A stretch of 37,138 nucleotides of DNA, taken from NCBI GenBank assembly GCA_009786175.1, contig WQTQ01000227.1, positions 1 to 37,138 on the forward strand, in the 5' to 3' direction. Positions within the stretch are counted from its first letter, which is position 1; each line of letters opens with the position of its first letter. Of this stretch, positions 7,985-15,308 are shown one piece after another. The notes beneath the pieces are model-generated. The model saw nothing but the letters and a program-made list of their open reading frames with translations, had not been told where the DNA came from and searched no databases. A program made the translations under genes and the position numbers. This stretch comes from Bacillota bacterium. Its GTDB lineage: Bacteria; Bacillota_A; Clostridia; Lachnospirales; WQUN01.

Positions 7985-8655
7985 TCCTCAAATTTATATC
8001 CGGTGCCCCATACGGTTTTTATTTCCCATGTATCTTCTTTGCGCATTTTTTCACGCAGGCGTTTTATATGAACATCTACCGTGCGGGTATCCCCGGCAAA
8101 ATCGTATCCCCATACAGCAGAAAGCAGCTGATCCCTGCTAAATGGTCTGCCAGGGTGGCTGGCTAAGTAGTGCAAAAGTTCAAACTCCTTTGGGGGCAGT
8201 TCCAACTGCCGACCATGGTAAAGAACAACTAATTTCTCCGGGTCGATTGACAAATTAGGGAACACAATAACCCCGGGGCTAACTGTAGATTTATTTTCGT
8301 AACGGCGCAGCACGGCTTTTACCCGGGCAACTAATTCTTTCGGCTCGAAAGGTTTTACCATGTAATCGTCTGCACCAAGTTCCAGCCCCAGCACTTTGTC
8401 AAAGGTTTCGCCTTTTGCCGTAAGCATAATAATTGGAACGGTGCTTATGCGGCGTATTTCCCTGCATACTTGGTAGCCGTCCATTTCCGGCAGCATAAGG
8501 TCAAGCAGCACAAGAGACGGCGCGTATACAGGGAAAGCATCTACAGCCGCACGGCCGTTGTACACTTCTTTTGTTTCAAAACCTTCCTTGCGCAAATACA
8601 GTGAAATTAGCTCCGCAATGTGCCTGTCGTCATCAATTACCATTATTTTTGTCAT
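7981..8655 (-). CDS. OmpR/PhoB-family response regulator without a linked kinase
   Basis: A 224-residue two-domain regulator. The receiver domain (about 1-118) has the acidic pocket Asp8-Asp10, phosphorylation site Asp52 in LLDLMLP, Thr79 and Lys101. The winged-helix domain (about 125-224) has the OmpR signature DTRTVDVHIKRLREKMR and ends WGTGYKF. All residues needed for phosphorylation are present. No histidine kinase gene adjoins it: upstream is vanW-like, downstream dgt, each overlapping by four bases. The partner kinase must be encoded elsewhere, or the regulator is phosphorylated non-specifically. Confidence 0.93.
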   Translation of the reverse strand: MTKIMVIDDDRHIAELISLYLRKEGFETKEVYNGRAAVDAFPVYAPSLVLLDLMLPEMDGYQVCREIRRISTVPIIMLTAKGETFDKVLGLELGADDYMVKPFEPKELVARVKAVLRRYENKSTVSPGVIVFPNLSIDPEKLVVLYHGRQLELPPKEFELLHYLASHPGRPFSRDQLLSAVWGYDFAGDTRTVDVHIKRLREKMRKEDTWEIKTVWGTGYKFEE

Positions 8656-9485
8656 TTAATTGCCTCCTTGTTCGTAATAAACGGTGCGTACATCATTATC
8701 GCGTGGTTTTCTACTATGAATTCGTCGTCTAATAATTCCCCATGCAAATTATACTTTCTCCTGTGAATTAAATTGTGGCGTGTATAGCCGCCCCAAAATT
8801 GCGATTTCATTATGTGGTCTTTCTCATATACTTCGTATTTGTATTCCGGCGGGTGGCTGCACAACCACGCGCCTTCTAAATACTCGTCTGCAATTTCCAG
8901 CATTAGCTGAAATGTATATGGCGTGTCGTTTTTTATCATCAGGTCGCCATAATTATAAAAGCAGGTCGCGCCGCTGCCAAAAGGCTGACTCCTGTTTGTA
9001 TCCGGGAAAACATCGTACCCGTGGCGGTGCCGCTCCGCTACCGTAAGGGGCGTGTGGATTGTCATCCAGTAAATTAAGTTGGAAAGCTGGCAAAGGCCGC
9101 CGCCTACTGCGGATGTAACCGTGCCGCTTTTAAGCACCATGCCTTTTTTGTAACCCTTACGTTTTGTAGGCTTGCCAACCAGCCGCCAATAGGAAAATGT
9201 TTCACCGGGCTTAACGGTTACATAGTTAACTTTGGGTACGGCAATGCCTAAATTTACAACTTTGTTAGACTGCATCCACATATCAACATCTTTTAACTGC
9301 CTGTACAACGGAGTTTTGTGCGAGTAGTACTCATATGAAAGAACAGTGTCACATTTAGCTGCAAATTTACACCTACCAAACATCCAGTATATGTGCCGCT
9401 TTAGCGTAAAATATTTTTGGCCCAGGTATAGGCGCAAGTTGCTGCGTTTTTTTGGCTTTGCATAGGGCTGCTCTACCACATACAT
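8652..9485 (-). CDS. VanW family protein
   Basis: A 277-residue VanW-family protein. The core (about residues 70-200) includes VNLGIAVPKVNYVTVKPGETFSYWR, KKGMVLKSGTVTSAVGGGLCQLSN and HTPLTVAERHRHGYDVFPD, all typical. VanW accompanies some vanB-type glycopeptide resistance clusters, but the stand-alone family is widespread in Firmicutes and its biochemical function is unknown. No resistance genes (D-Ala-D-Lac ligase, VanX, VanH) are nearby. It is the first gene of the operon with the response regulator, dGTPase, CDF exporter and small peptide. The N-terminal segment is basic and has no obvious signal peptide. Confidence 0.88.
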   Translation of the reverse strand: MYVVEQPYAKPKKRSNLRLYLGQKYFTLKRHIYWMFGRCKFAAKCDTVLSYEYYSHKTPLYRQLKDVDMWMQSNKVVNLGIAVPKVNYVTVKPGETFSYWRLVGKPTKRKGYKKGMVLKSGTVTSAVGGGLCQLSNLIYWMTIHTPLTVAERHRHGYDVFPDTNRSQPFGSGATCFYNYGDLMIKNDTPYTFQLMLEIADEYLEGAWLCSHPPEYKYEVYEKDHIMKSQFWGGYTRHNLIHRRKYNLHGELLDDEFIVENHAIMMYAPFITNKEAIK

Positions 9486-9526
9486 TCCCCCTTTTCAATA
9501 TTATGACATAATCTTATCAAATTTGA

Positions 9527-9554
9527 AAGACAACTGTAATTTTTATGTTATAAT
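9527..9554 (+). promoter_or_regulatory. Extended -10 promoter for the exonuclease III operon
   Basis: TATAAT at 9549-9554 is preceded by TGT (9546-9548), an extended -10 element. A weak -35 (AAGACA, 9527-9532) sits 16 bases upstream. It lies between the divergent VanW operon and the small membrane protein gene, with ATG 9599 about 45 bases downstream. Confidence 0.65.
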
Positions 9555-9598
9555 GTCTGCCAAGGTCATAACTATTTGTAGTGAATGGAGTTGATTTT

Positions 9599-9799
9599 AT
9601 GGCAGTTATACTATTTTTGCTGGGTGCGGCAGTTTCTATTACCGTTATCTTCTTAATTGTAAAAATAGCCGTACGGGAAGCGATATTGGAAACCCGGCGG
9701 GTTTACGATTTACAATGGGATATTAACCAAACTAAAATAATTAAACGGGCCATAATAGAGGCCTTAGAAGAACGGGATAAACTAAGAGGTGCAAAATGA
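9599..9799 (+). CDS. Small membrane protein, single N-terminal helix
   Basis: Sixty-six residues from ATG 9599, chosen over GTG 9581 because GGAG at 9587-9590 lies eight bases upstream. Residues 2-25 form one membrane helix (MAVILFLLGAAVSITVIFLI). The rest is a charged amphipathic tail ending EALEERDKLRG, possibly a coiled coil. It overlaps the exonuclease III start by four bases (ATGA), so it is translated together with that gene. No known family recognised. Confidence 0.65.
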   Translation: MAVILFLLGAAVSITVIFLIVKIAVREAILETRRVYDLQWDINQTKIIKRAIIEALEERDKLRGAK

Positions 9800-10554
9800 C
9801 AATTAAAATGGCATCATGGAATGTAAACGGCCTGCGCGCCTGTATGGGTAAAGGCTTTATGGATTTTATAAACAATGGTTTAGATTTTGACATTATCGGC
9901 TTGCAAGAAACAAAAATGCAGCCGGACCAGGCAGACTTTACGTTCCCCGGGTACCATGTGTACTGGAACTCCGCAGAAAAAAAAGGATACTCCGGCACAT
10001 TGGTGCTGTCCAAAGAAGAACCGTTAAACATACGCTGCGGAATGGGCATTGAAGAGCATGACAAAGAAGGGCGAATTATCACATTAGAATTTGACAAATT
10101 TTATTTTGTAACAATTTACACTCCCAACTCTAAGCGGGAGCTTTTGCGGTTGGATTACCGTATGCAATGGGAAGACGCTTTCCGCGAGTATCTACATAGT
10201 TTAAACAAACCTGTTGTAGTTTGCGGCGATTTAAATGTGGCTCATAAGGAAATTGATTTGAAAAACCCAAAGTCCAACGTAAAAAATGCCGGTTTTACCC
10301 CGGAAGAACGGGCGAAAATGACAGAACTTTTAGATTCCGGGTTTATAGACACGTTCAGACACCTGTACCCGGATAAAGCAGACGCTTATACATGGTGGTC
10401 CCACTTTGGGCAGTCCCGCGTACGCAATGTAGGCTGGCGTATCGATTATTTTCTGGTGTCGGAAGGTTTGAAGGATGCCGTACTGGAAGCAAATATTCAC
10501 CCGGACATAATGGGGTCCGACCATTGCCCCATTTCCGTTACGTTGGGGCTGTAG
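9796..10554 (+). CDS. Exodeoxyribonuclease III / AP endonuclease
   Basis: A 252-residue Xth/ExoA-type member of the endonuclease-exonuclease-phosphatase fold, which incises at abasic sites and removes 3' blocks during base excision repair. The family motifs appear in order: SWNVNGLRA, LQETK with metal ligand Glu38, YTPNS, GDLNVAHKEIDL with the catalytic Asp and Asn, WRIDYFLVS, and the final SDHCPI with the Asp-His pair. Length matches the ExoA group. It overlaps the preceding small gene by four bases and is followed nine bases later by the Nudix gene. Confidence 0.95.
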   Translation: MTIKMASWNVNGLRACMGKGFMDFINNGLDFDIIGLQETKMQPDQADFTFPGYHVYWNSAEKKGYSGTLVLSKEEPLNIRCGMGIEEHDKEGRIITLEFDKFYFVTIYTPNSKRELLRLDYRMQWEDAFREYLHSLNKPVVVCGDLNVAHKEIDLKNPKSNVKNAGFTPEERAKMTELLDSGFIDTFRHLYPDKADAYTWWSHFGQSRVRNVGWRIDYFLVSEGLKDAVLEANIHPDIMGSDHCPISVTLGL

Positions 10555-10563
10555 GGGGTATAA

Positions 10564-11064
10564 ATGGAACAATTCGACATACTGGACAAAAACGGTAACC
10601 CAACCGGCCTTACCGCCGTTAAAGGTTCGGCATTAAAACCGGGGCAGTATTACCATGGGGTTCACGTCTATGTGTTCAACCGGGCCTTGGAATTTCTTGT
10701 CCAGCAGCGCAGTTATGATAAAAATTTTCTTCCCGGGGGCTGGGACGTTGTACTGGAGCATACAATGGCAGGAGAAACATCAATAGAATGTGCCATACGA
10801 GGGCTGAAAGAAGAAATTGGCTTAGTTGCCATTGAAGCGGATATGCGTTTTGTCCATAGATTCATTTGGGAAGAGTACAACCACATGGTAGACGTTTATT
10901 TTTTACAACTGGATTTTAACTTAAGTAAATTAGCCCTGGAAGAAGGCAAGGTTATTGGGGCAAAGACAATTACAAAAACAGAAATGCTACAGCTTGTTAA
11001 GAGTATGTATTACCGCCCGGAAGAATACAGGCAATTTATAATGAATGAGATAAACAAAATTTAG
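10564..11064 (+). CDS. Nudix hydrolase, isopentenyl-diphosphate-isomerase-like subgroup
   Basis: A 166-residue Nudix protein. The N-terminus (ILDKNGNPTG, then YYHGVHVYVFN) and LVQQRSYDKNFLPGGWD resemble the YfcD/IDI-like group. The Nudix box region is EHTMAGETSIECAIRGLKEE followed by IGL. The two metal-binding glutamates of LKEE remain, but the first box glycine is Glu and the RE pair is Arg-Gly, so the box is slightly off consensus. The substrate is uncertain, possibly an oxidised nucleotide given the exonuclease III neighbour, or a diphosphate metabolite. It is mid-operon, nine bases after exonuclease III and twelve before the ABC exporter. Confidence 0.85.
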   Translation: MEQFDILDKNGNPTGLTAVKGSALKPGQYYHGVHVYVFNRALEFLVQQRSYDKNFLPGGWDVVLEHTMAGETSIECAIRGLKEEIGLVAIEADMRFVHRFIWEEYNHMVDVYFLQLDFNLSKLALEEGKVIGAKTITKTEMLQLVKSMYYRPEEYRQFIMNEINKI

Positions 11065-11076
11065 GAGACATGACAC

Positions 11077-12840
11077 ATGCGAAAACTGTTCAGATTTCTA
11101 AGGCCATACTGGCCCGCGCTTGTATTAATTGTCCTGCTGCTGTTGGGGCAAGCATTTGCGGAGTTACTCTTGCCTACAATAATGGCCACAATTGTAGATG
11201 AAGGCATTGTAGGGCCGGTAGTTGAAGGAACCGGCACACGTACTTATTTTATTTTACAAATGGGCCTTCGTATGCTGGGGGTTGCACTGCTTGCGGGCGC
11301 GTCCTCTATTGCGGTGGGTTACCTTTCCCCCAGAATAGCGGCAGGTGCAGCCCGCGCCTTACGGCGAGAGATTTTTACTAAGGTAGAAAGCTTTTCTCAA
11401 GCGGAATTTGATAAATTTTCGTCTGCGTCCCTTATTACACGCTGTACAAATGACGTTAGCCAAGTGCAAATGCTTGCCAACATGTTTGCCAGGATGCTGC
11501 TGTTTGCCCCAATAATGGCAATAGGCGGCATTACAATGGCCCTTACCCGCTCGGTTAGTATGGGCTGGATTATTGGGCTGGCGGTTTTCTTACTTATTTC
11601 TGTGGTGGCCATTATCGTATCCATTGTTATGCCCAAGTTTAAGATTATCCAGGAAATGACGGATAAGCTAAACAAAGTTTCCCGGGAAATACTACACGGG
11701 CTTATGGTAATACGGGCCTTTGGCACACAAAAGCATGAAAAAGAGCGTTTTGACAAAGCAAATATAGATTTACGTGATATGGGACTGTTTGTAGGGCGTG
11801 TAATGGCAGTTGCCAGCCCGGCCATAACATCCCTGGTTGGTATTACTTCCATTTTAGTAATCTGGGTAGGTGCCCATCAAATTGCAGGGTCGAATATGGG
11901 ACTTGGCGATATGATGGCATTTATGCAATATGCCATGATGGTTATTTTCAACTTTATGATGATTTCCATGGTTCTGGTTATGTTGCCCCGGGCCCAGGTT
12001 TCCGCTACTCGTATCATTGAAGTGCTGGAAACGGAAGTAACAATTAAAGACCCTAAAAACCCTGTTGATATATTGAAAAATTCACCGGCAAAAGGCGTGG
12101 TTGAACTAAAAAATGTGTGTTTCCGCTACCCCAACGCGGAAATGGATGCCCTTGATGACATCAGTTTTACAGCCCTGCCCGGGCAAACTACGGCCATTAT
12201 CGGTGCGACTGGTTCCGGCAAGTCTACGGTGGTGCAGCTAATTTTACGCCTGTACGATGTTACAGGCGGGTCCGTTTCCGTAGACGGAGTTGATATACGT
12301 GAAGTTACGCAAGCTGATTTACGGGCCAAAATCGGCTATGTGCCGCAAAAAGGCCAGTTACTGTCCGGCTCAATTGGCAGTAACATCAGCTACGGCAAGC
12401 CCGATGCCTCCGAAGAGGAAGTAAAAAAAGCGGCGGAAATTGCCCAGGCACTGGAATTCATTTCCGAAAAAGACGAGAACTTCGACTTTGAAATTTCCCA
12501 GGGGGGCAGTAATGTGTCGGGCGGACAGCGTCAAAGGCTTTCCATTGCCCGGGCCCTGGCAAAAAACCCGGAAATACTAATATTTGACGATAGTTTTTCT
12601 GCACTGGACTTCCAAACAGACACAAACCTTAGGAAAGCGTTAAAAGAGCATACGGGCAACGCCACAATGATAGTTGTTGCCCAGCGCATAGGCACAATTA
12701 TGAACGCGGAGCAGATTATCGTCCTTGACGAAGGCAAAATTGTAGGCAAAGGCACCCATGGTGAATTACTGAAAACTTGCCCTGCTTATAATGAGATTGC
12801 CACATCTCAAGGAATTACGGAGGTGGAAATCAATGGCTGA
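11077..12840 (+). CDS. ABC exporter half-transporter, subunit with degenerate catalytic site
   Basis: A 587-residue type IV ABC exporter subunit: six membrane helices (about residues 10-310), then a nucleotide-binding domain (about 335-575). The Walker A is GATGSGKST, the signature VSGGQRQRLSIA, and Walker B ILIFDDSFSALD. The residue after the Walker B aspartate is Asp, not the catalytic Glu. That pattern marks the degenerate-site partner of heterodimeric exporters such as TM287/288 and BmrCD. The next gene starts eight bases before this stop and supplies the partner. The substrate is unknown: drugs, peptides or lipids are all possible for this class. Confidence 0.93.
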   Translation: MRKLFRFLRPYWPALVLIVLLLLGQAFAELLLPTIMATIVDEGIVGPVVEGTGTRTYFILQMGLRMLGVALLAGASSIAVGYLSPRIAAGAARALRREIFTKVESFSQAEFDKFSSASLITRCTNDVSQVQMLANMFARMLLFAPIMAIGGITMALTRSVSMGWIIGLAVFLLISVVAIIVSIVMPKFKIIQEMTDKLNKVSREILHGLMVIRAFGTQKHEKERFDKANIDLRDMGLFVGRVMAVASPAITSLVGITSILVIWVGAHQIAGSNMGLGDMMAFMQYAMMVIFNFMMISMVLVMLPRAQVSATRIIEVLETEVTIKDPKNPVDILKNSPAKGVVELKNVCFRYPNAEMDALDDISFTALPGQTTAIIGATGSGKSTVVQLILRLYDVTGGSVSVDGVDIREVTQADLRAKIGYVPQKGQLLSGSIGSNISYGKPDASEEEVKKAAEIAQALEFISEKDENFDFEISQGGSNVSGGQRQRLSIARALAKNPEILIFDDSFSALDFQTDTNLRKALKEHTGNATMIVVAQRIGTIMNAEQIIVLDEGKIVGKGTHGELLKTCPAYNEIATSQGITEVEING

Positions 12841-14722
12841 TAACAGGCAACATGGCGGCGGAAGACAAAGCGGCGGCTGGGGTGGAAGGCCCGGCGGCGG
12901 AAGGCCTATGGGCGGCGGTCCTTGGGGCAGACGCGGTATGCCAACGGAAAAGGCAAAAGATTTTAAAGGCTCTATGAAGCGGCTAATCGGCTACCTTGGC
13001 CCGGAGAAAAAGGTAATTGGGGCAACGGCTTTTCTTGCCATGGTTTCTACCATTTTGGGTGTACTTAGCCCACGGATTTTGGCCATGGCAACAGACGAAA
13101 TTGCAGATGGCATAGTGCTGATTTCCCAGGGGATAGGCGGTATAAACTTTAACCGCGTAGGTACAATTTTGTTAACGATCGCGGCACTGCAGGTGATAAA
13201 CATCGCGTTCAACTACTTCCAGGGCTTTATAATGGTAGGCGTTAGCGCGCGCATTACCTATAAACTGCGTACGGAAATTAGCAATAAAATTCACAAGCTG
13301 CCGTTAAAATATTTTGACAAAACCCCACACGGGGATGTACTTTCCCGCATAACCAACGACGTTGACACCCTAAGCAGCACCCTTAGCCAAGGTATGGGGC
13401 AGCTTTTGATGAGCGCGGTTCAAGTATTGGGTATCATTATAATGATGCTAACCATCAGCCCGGTTTTAACGTTAATCGCCATGCTGCTGTTGCCGCTGTC
13501 CGGCATATCCGTAAGTTTAATCGTAAAAAAATCTCAAAAATATTTTAGGATGCAGCAGGAAACATTGGGCAAGCTTAACGGGCACATAGAAGAAATGTTT
13601 ACAAGCCACGCCATAGTAAAATCCTTTGGGGGCGAAAAAGCTTCTGTGGAAGCCTTTGACGTACACAACGACAAGCTGTACCACGCGGGCTGGAAGGCAA
13701 ACTTCCTTTCCGGTTTAATGTGGCCAATTATCGCGTTTATCGGCAACATTACCTACGTAGCAATTGTTGTTGTCGGCGGCACGTTTGCCATAAGCGGGCG
13801 CATGAGTATCGGCGGAATACAGGCGTTTATCGCGTACACCCGCCAGTTTGGCCAACCTGTAGCACAGCTTGGCGGCGTAGCAAGTGTACTGCAACAAACA
13901 GCCGCCGCCGCAGAGCGCGTCTTCGCGTTCCTTGGGGAAGAAGAAGAAGCCGCGGACATGGATTGGCCTGTAGTAAAAAATTCTGTCAAAGGGCTTGTTA
14001 CCTTTAATAATATCCAATTCGGTTACGAGCCGGATGTGCCGGTTATCCGTAATTTTAACGCGCAAGTGGAACCCGGGCAAAAAATTGCCATTGTTGGACA
14101 CACGGGCGCGGGCAAAACCACAATTGTAAAATTGCTGATGCGTTTTTACGATGTGGACAGCGGCACCATTTCCGTAGACGGCGCGAATATACAAACCTAC
14201 ACTCGCGACGGCTTGCGCTCGCACTTCGGCATGGTTTTGCAGGACACATGGCTGTTTAACGGCACCATTGCAGAAAATATCCGCTACGGCAGGCTTGACG
14301 CTTCCGATGACGAAGTAAAACAAGCGGCCCGGGCGGCACAGGCACACCACTTTATCCGCACACTGCCCGATGGCTATAACATGCAGATAAACGAAGAAGC
14401 GGACAACATTTCTGCCGGGCAAAAGCAGCTGCTTACAATAGCCCGCACAATTTTGTCCGACCCGGACATTTTAATATTGGACGAAGCCACAAGTAACGTA
14501 GATACCCGCACAGAAGTGCTGATACAGCGCGCTATGGACAACTTAATGAAGGGCCGCACCAGCTTTGTAATCGCCCATAGGCTGTCTACTATCCGCAGCG
14601 CGGATTTGATACTGGTTATGGAAGAAGGCGACATAATGGAACAGGGCACACATGAGTCGCTGCTTGCCCAAGGCGGAGTTTACACCAGGTTGTATAATAG
14701 TCAATTTGATATAGCAGTTTAA
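12833..14722 (+). CDS. ABC exporter half-transporter, catalytically complete partner
   Basis: The start is ATG 12833 with ACGGAGGTGG upstream, inside the end of the previous gene (8-bp overlap), giving 629 residues. A Gly/Arg-rich N-terminal tail (about residues 5-35) precedes the six-helix transmembrane domain and the nucleotide-binding domain. The Walker A is GHTGAGKTT, signature ISAGQKQLLTIA, and Walker B ILILDEATSNVD with the catalytic Glu present, so this subunit provides one canonical ATP site of the heterodimer. The stop codon lies inside the first copy of a 23-bp repeat and a hairpin that probably ends the five-gene operon. Confidence 0.94.
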   Translation: MADNRQHGGGRQSGGWGGRPGGGRPMGGGPWGRRGMPTEKAKDFKGSMKRLIGYLGPEKKVIGATAFLAMVSTILGVLSPRILAMATDEIADGIVLISQGIGGINFNRVGTILLTIAALQVINIAFNYFQGFIMVGVSARITYKLRTEISNKIHKLPLKYFDKTPHGDVLSRITNDVDTLSSTLSQGMGQLLMSAVQVLGIIIMMLTISPVLTLIAMLLLPLSGISVSLIVKKSQKYFRMQQETLGKLNGHIEEMFTSHAIVKSFGGEKASVEAFDVHNDKLYHAGWKANFLSGLMWPIIAFIGNITYVAIVVVGGTFAISGRMSIGGIQAFIAYTRQFGQPVAQLGGVASVLQQTAAAAERVFAFLGEEEEAADMDWPVVKNSVKGLVTFNNIQFGYEPDVPVIRNFNAQVEPGQKIAIVGHTGAGKTTIVKLLMRFYDVDSGTISVDGANIQTYTRDGLRSHFGMVLQDTWLFNGTIAENIRYGRLDASDDEVKQAARAAQAHHFIRTLPDGYNMQINEEADNISAGQKQLLTIARTILSDPDILILDEATSNVDTRTEVLIQRAMDNLMKGRTSFVIAHRLSTIRSADLILVMEEGDIMEQGTHESLLAQGGVYTRLYNSQFDIAV

Positions 14723-14734
14723 AGGCCGAAGAGC
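14712..14734. repeat. 23-bp direct repeat, copy A, at the ABC gene stop codon
   Basis: TAGCAGTTTAAAGGCCGAAG plus AGC occurs here, including the last codons and TAA of the ABC exporter, and again identically at 14813-14835, 101 bases on. Its GCAGTTT also pairs with AAACTGC near 14761-14767, so copy A forms the left arm of an imperfect stem (about 14714-14769) that may act as a terminator. Confidence 0.8.
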
Positions 14735-14774
14735 GCAAGTTTACTTGCGGTCGAGGCTTTGAAACTGCCAGCCG

Positions 14775-14809
14775 CAGCTTTCCGTAATACGCAGTATGGA
14801 GGAAAGCTG
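14775..14809 (+). other. Hairpin downstream of ABC exporter operon
   Basis: CAGCTTTCC (14775-14783) pairs with GGAAAGCTG (14801-14809), with an additional inner ATAC/GTAT pairing around a GCA loop. There is no T-run, so this is more likely a processing signal or structured RNA than a simple terminator. Confidence 0.55.
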
Positions 14810-14812
14810 AGG

Positions 14813-14835
14813 TAGCAGTTTAAAGGCCGAAGAGC
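14813..14835. repeat. 23-bp direct repeat, copy B
   Basis: Identical to 14712-14734. Because copy A contains the end of a coding region, copy B looks like a duplicated stub of the ABC gene's 3' end. Confidence 0.8.
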
Positions 14836-14849
14836 TGTCAAATTAGCCC

Positions 14850-14937
14850 GAAAACGGTATTGTCCTTTAGCTCCGAATCGCTAATCGCCGAAAATCACGG
14901 CGATTAGCGATAGTCGCTTCAGAACAATACCGTTTTC
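14850..14937. other. Large 88-base stem-loop in intergenic region
   Basis: GAAAACGGTATTGT (14850-14863) is perfectly complementary to ACAATACCGTTTTC (14924-14937). Within it CGCTAATCGCCG (14879-14890) pairs with CGGCGATTAGCG (14898-14909) around a seven-base loop. The two perfect stems are separated by a weakly pairing segment. This could be a strong terminator, a small structured RNA, or a non-autonomous palindromic element. No gene is encoded on either strand. Confidence 0.7.
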
Positions 14938-14995
14938 TTACAATGACGTGAAAAGCCCAATAGGCTAATGCCTATAGGATATTCAAACTAATCCA

Positions 14996-15187
14996 TTGAC
15001 CATCATAACTGTAGACAGACAGACCCATGTATTTGACATTACAAGTGGAAAGATTGTAAGAACCTCTCACGCGGCGTCTAATTTTTCTTGGTTGCTACTT
15101 ACTGCATTAACTGCCATAGGAATTGTTGTTCTGGTTGGTGGCATTGCCTTTTATCGTGTAAAACGAAGGCACGTTTGCCCCCTTTGA
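14996..15187 (+). CDS. Doubtful small membrane-anchored ORF, possibly a gene remnant
   Basis: A 63-residue frame starting only at TTG, with no clear ribosome binding site. The C-terminal half is one membrane helix (about residues 31-53, WLLLTALTAIGIVVLVGGIA) ending in a basic RVKRRH tail. The shape resembles the anchor end of a surface protein, but no LPxTG motif is present. It lies just beyond the hairpin cluster. It may be the 3' remnant of a larger gene or not coding at all. Confidence 0.3.
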   Translation: MTIITVDRQTHVFDITSGKIVRTSHAASNFSWLLLTALTAIGIVVLVGGIAFYRVKRRHVCPL

Positions 15188-15230
15188 ACTGTTAGTTGAA
15201 TATTTCAACTTGAATTAAACTATGCCGTCA

Positions 15231-15293
15231 TTGCCATTTTGTGTTATTTAACTATACTATTTTATAACGATTGCAATCGAAATAACACAAAAT
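15231..15293 (+). promoter_or_regulatory. Promoter with interlocked inverted repeats (probable autoregulatory operator)
   Basis: TTGCCA (15231-15236) and TATACT (15253-15258) with a 16-base spacer form a good sigma-A promoter. A 14-bp perfect inverted repeat, ATTTTGTGTTATTT (15236-15249) and AAATAACACAAAAT (15280-15293), brackets the -10 and start site. A perfect 12-bp palindrome CGATTGCAATCG (15268-15279) lies directly before the right arm. The next gene encodes an XRE regulator, so autoregulation is likely. Confidence 0.65.
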
Positions 15294-15308
15294 AACGGAG
15301 GTGTTGAA

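Noticed and set aside
8652..9485. Vancomycin resistance cluster suggested by VanW and an OmpR regulator
   Set aside because: No D-Ala-D-Lac ligase, VanH, VanX or VanS genes are present; VanW proteins are common outside resistance clusters.
13715..14422. 235-codon minus-strand frame inside the second ABC exporter gene
   Set aside because: Antiparallel to the unmistakable nucleotide-binding domain; composition is that of a codon shadow.
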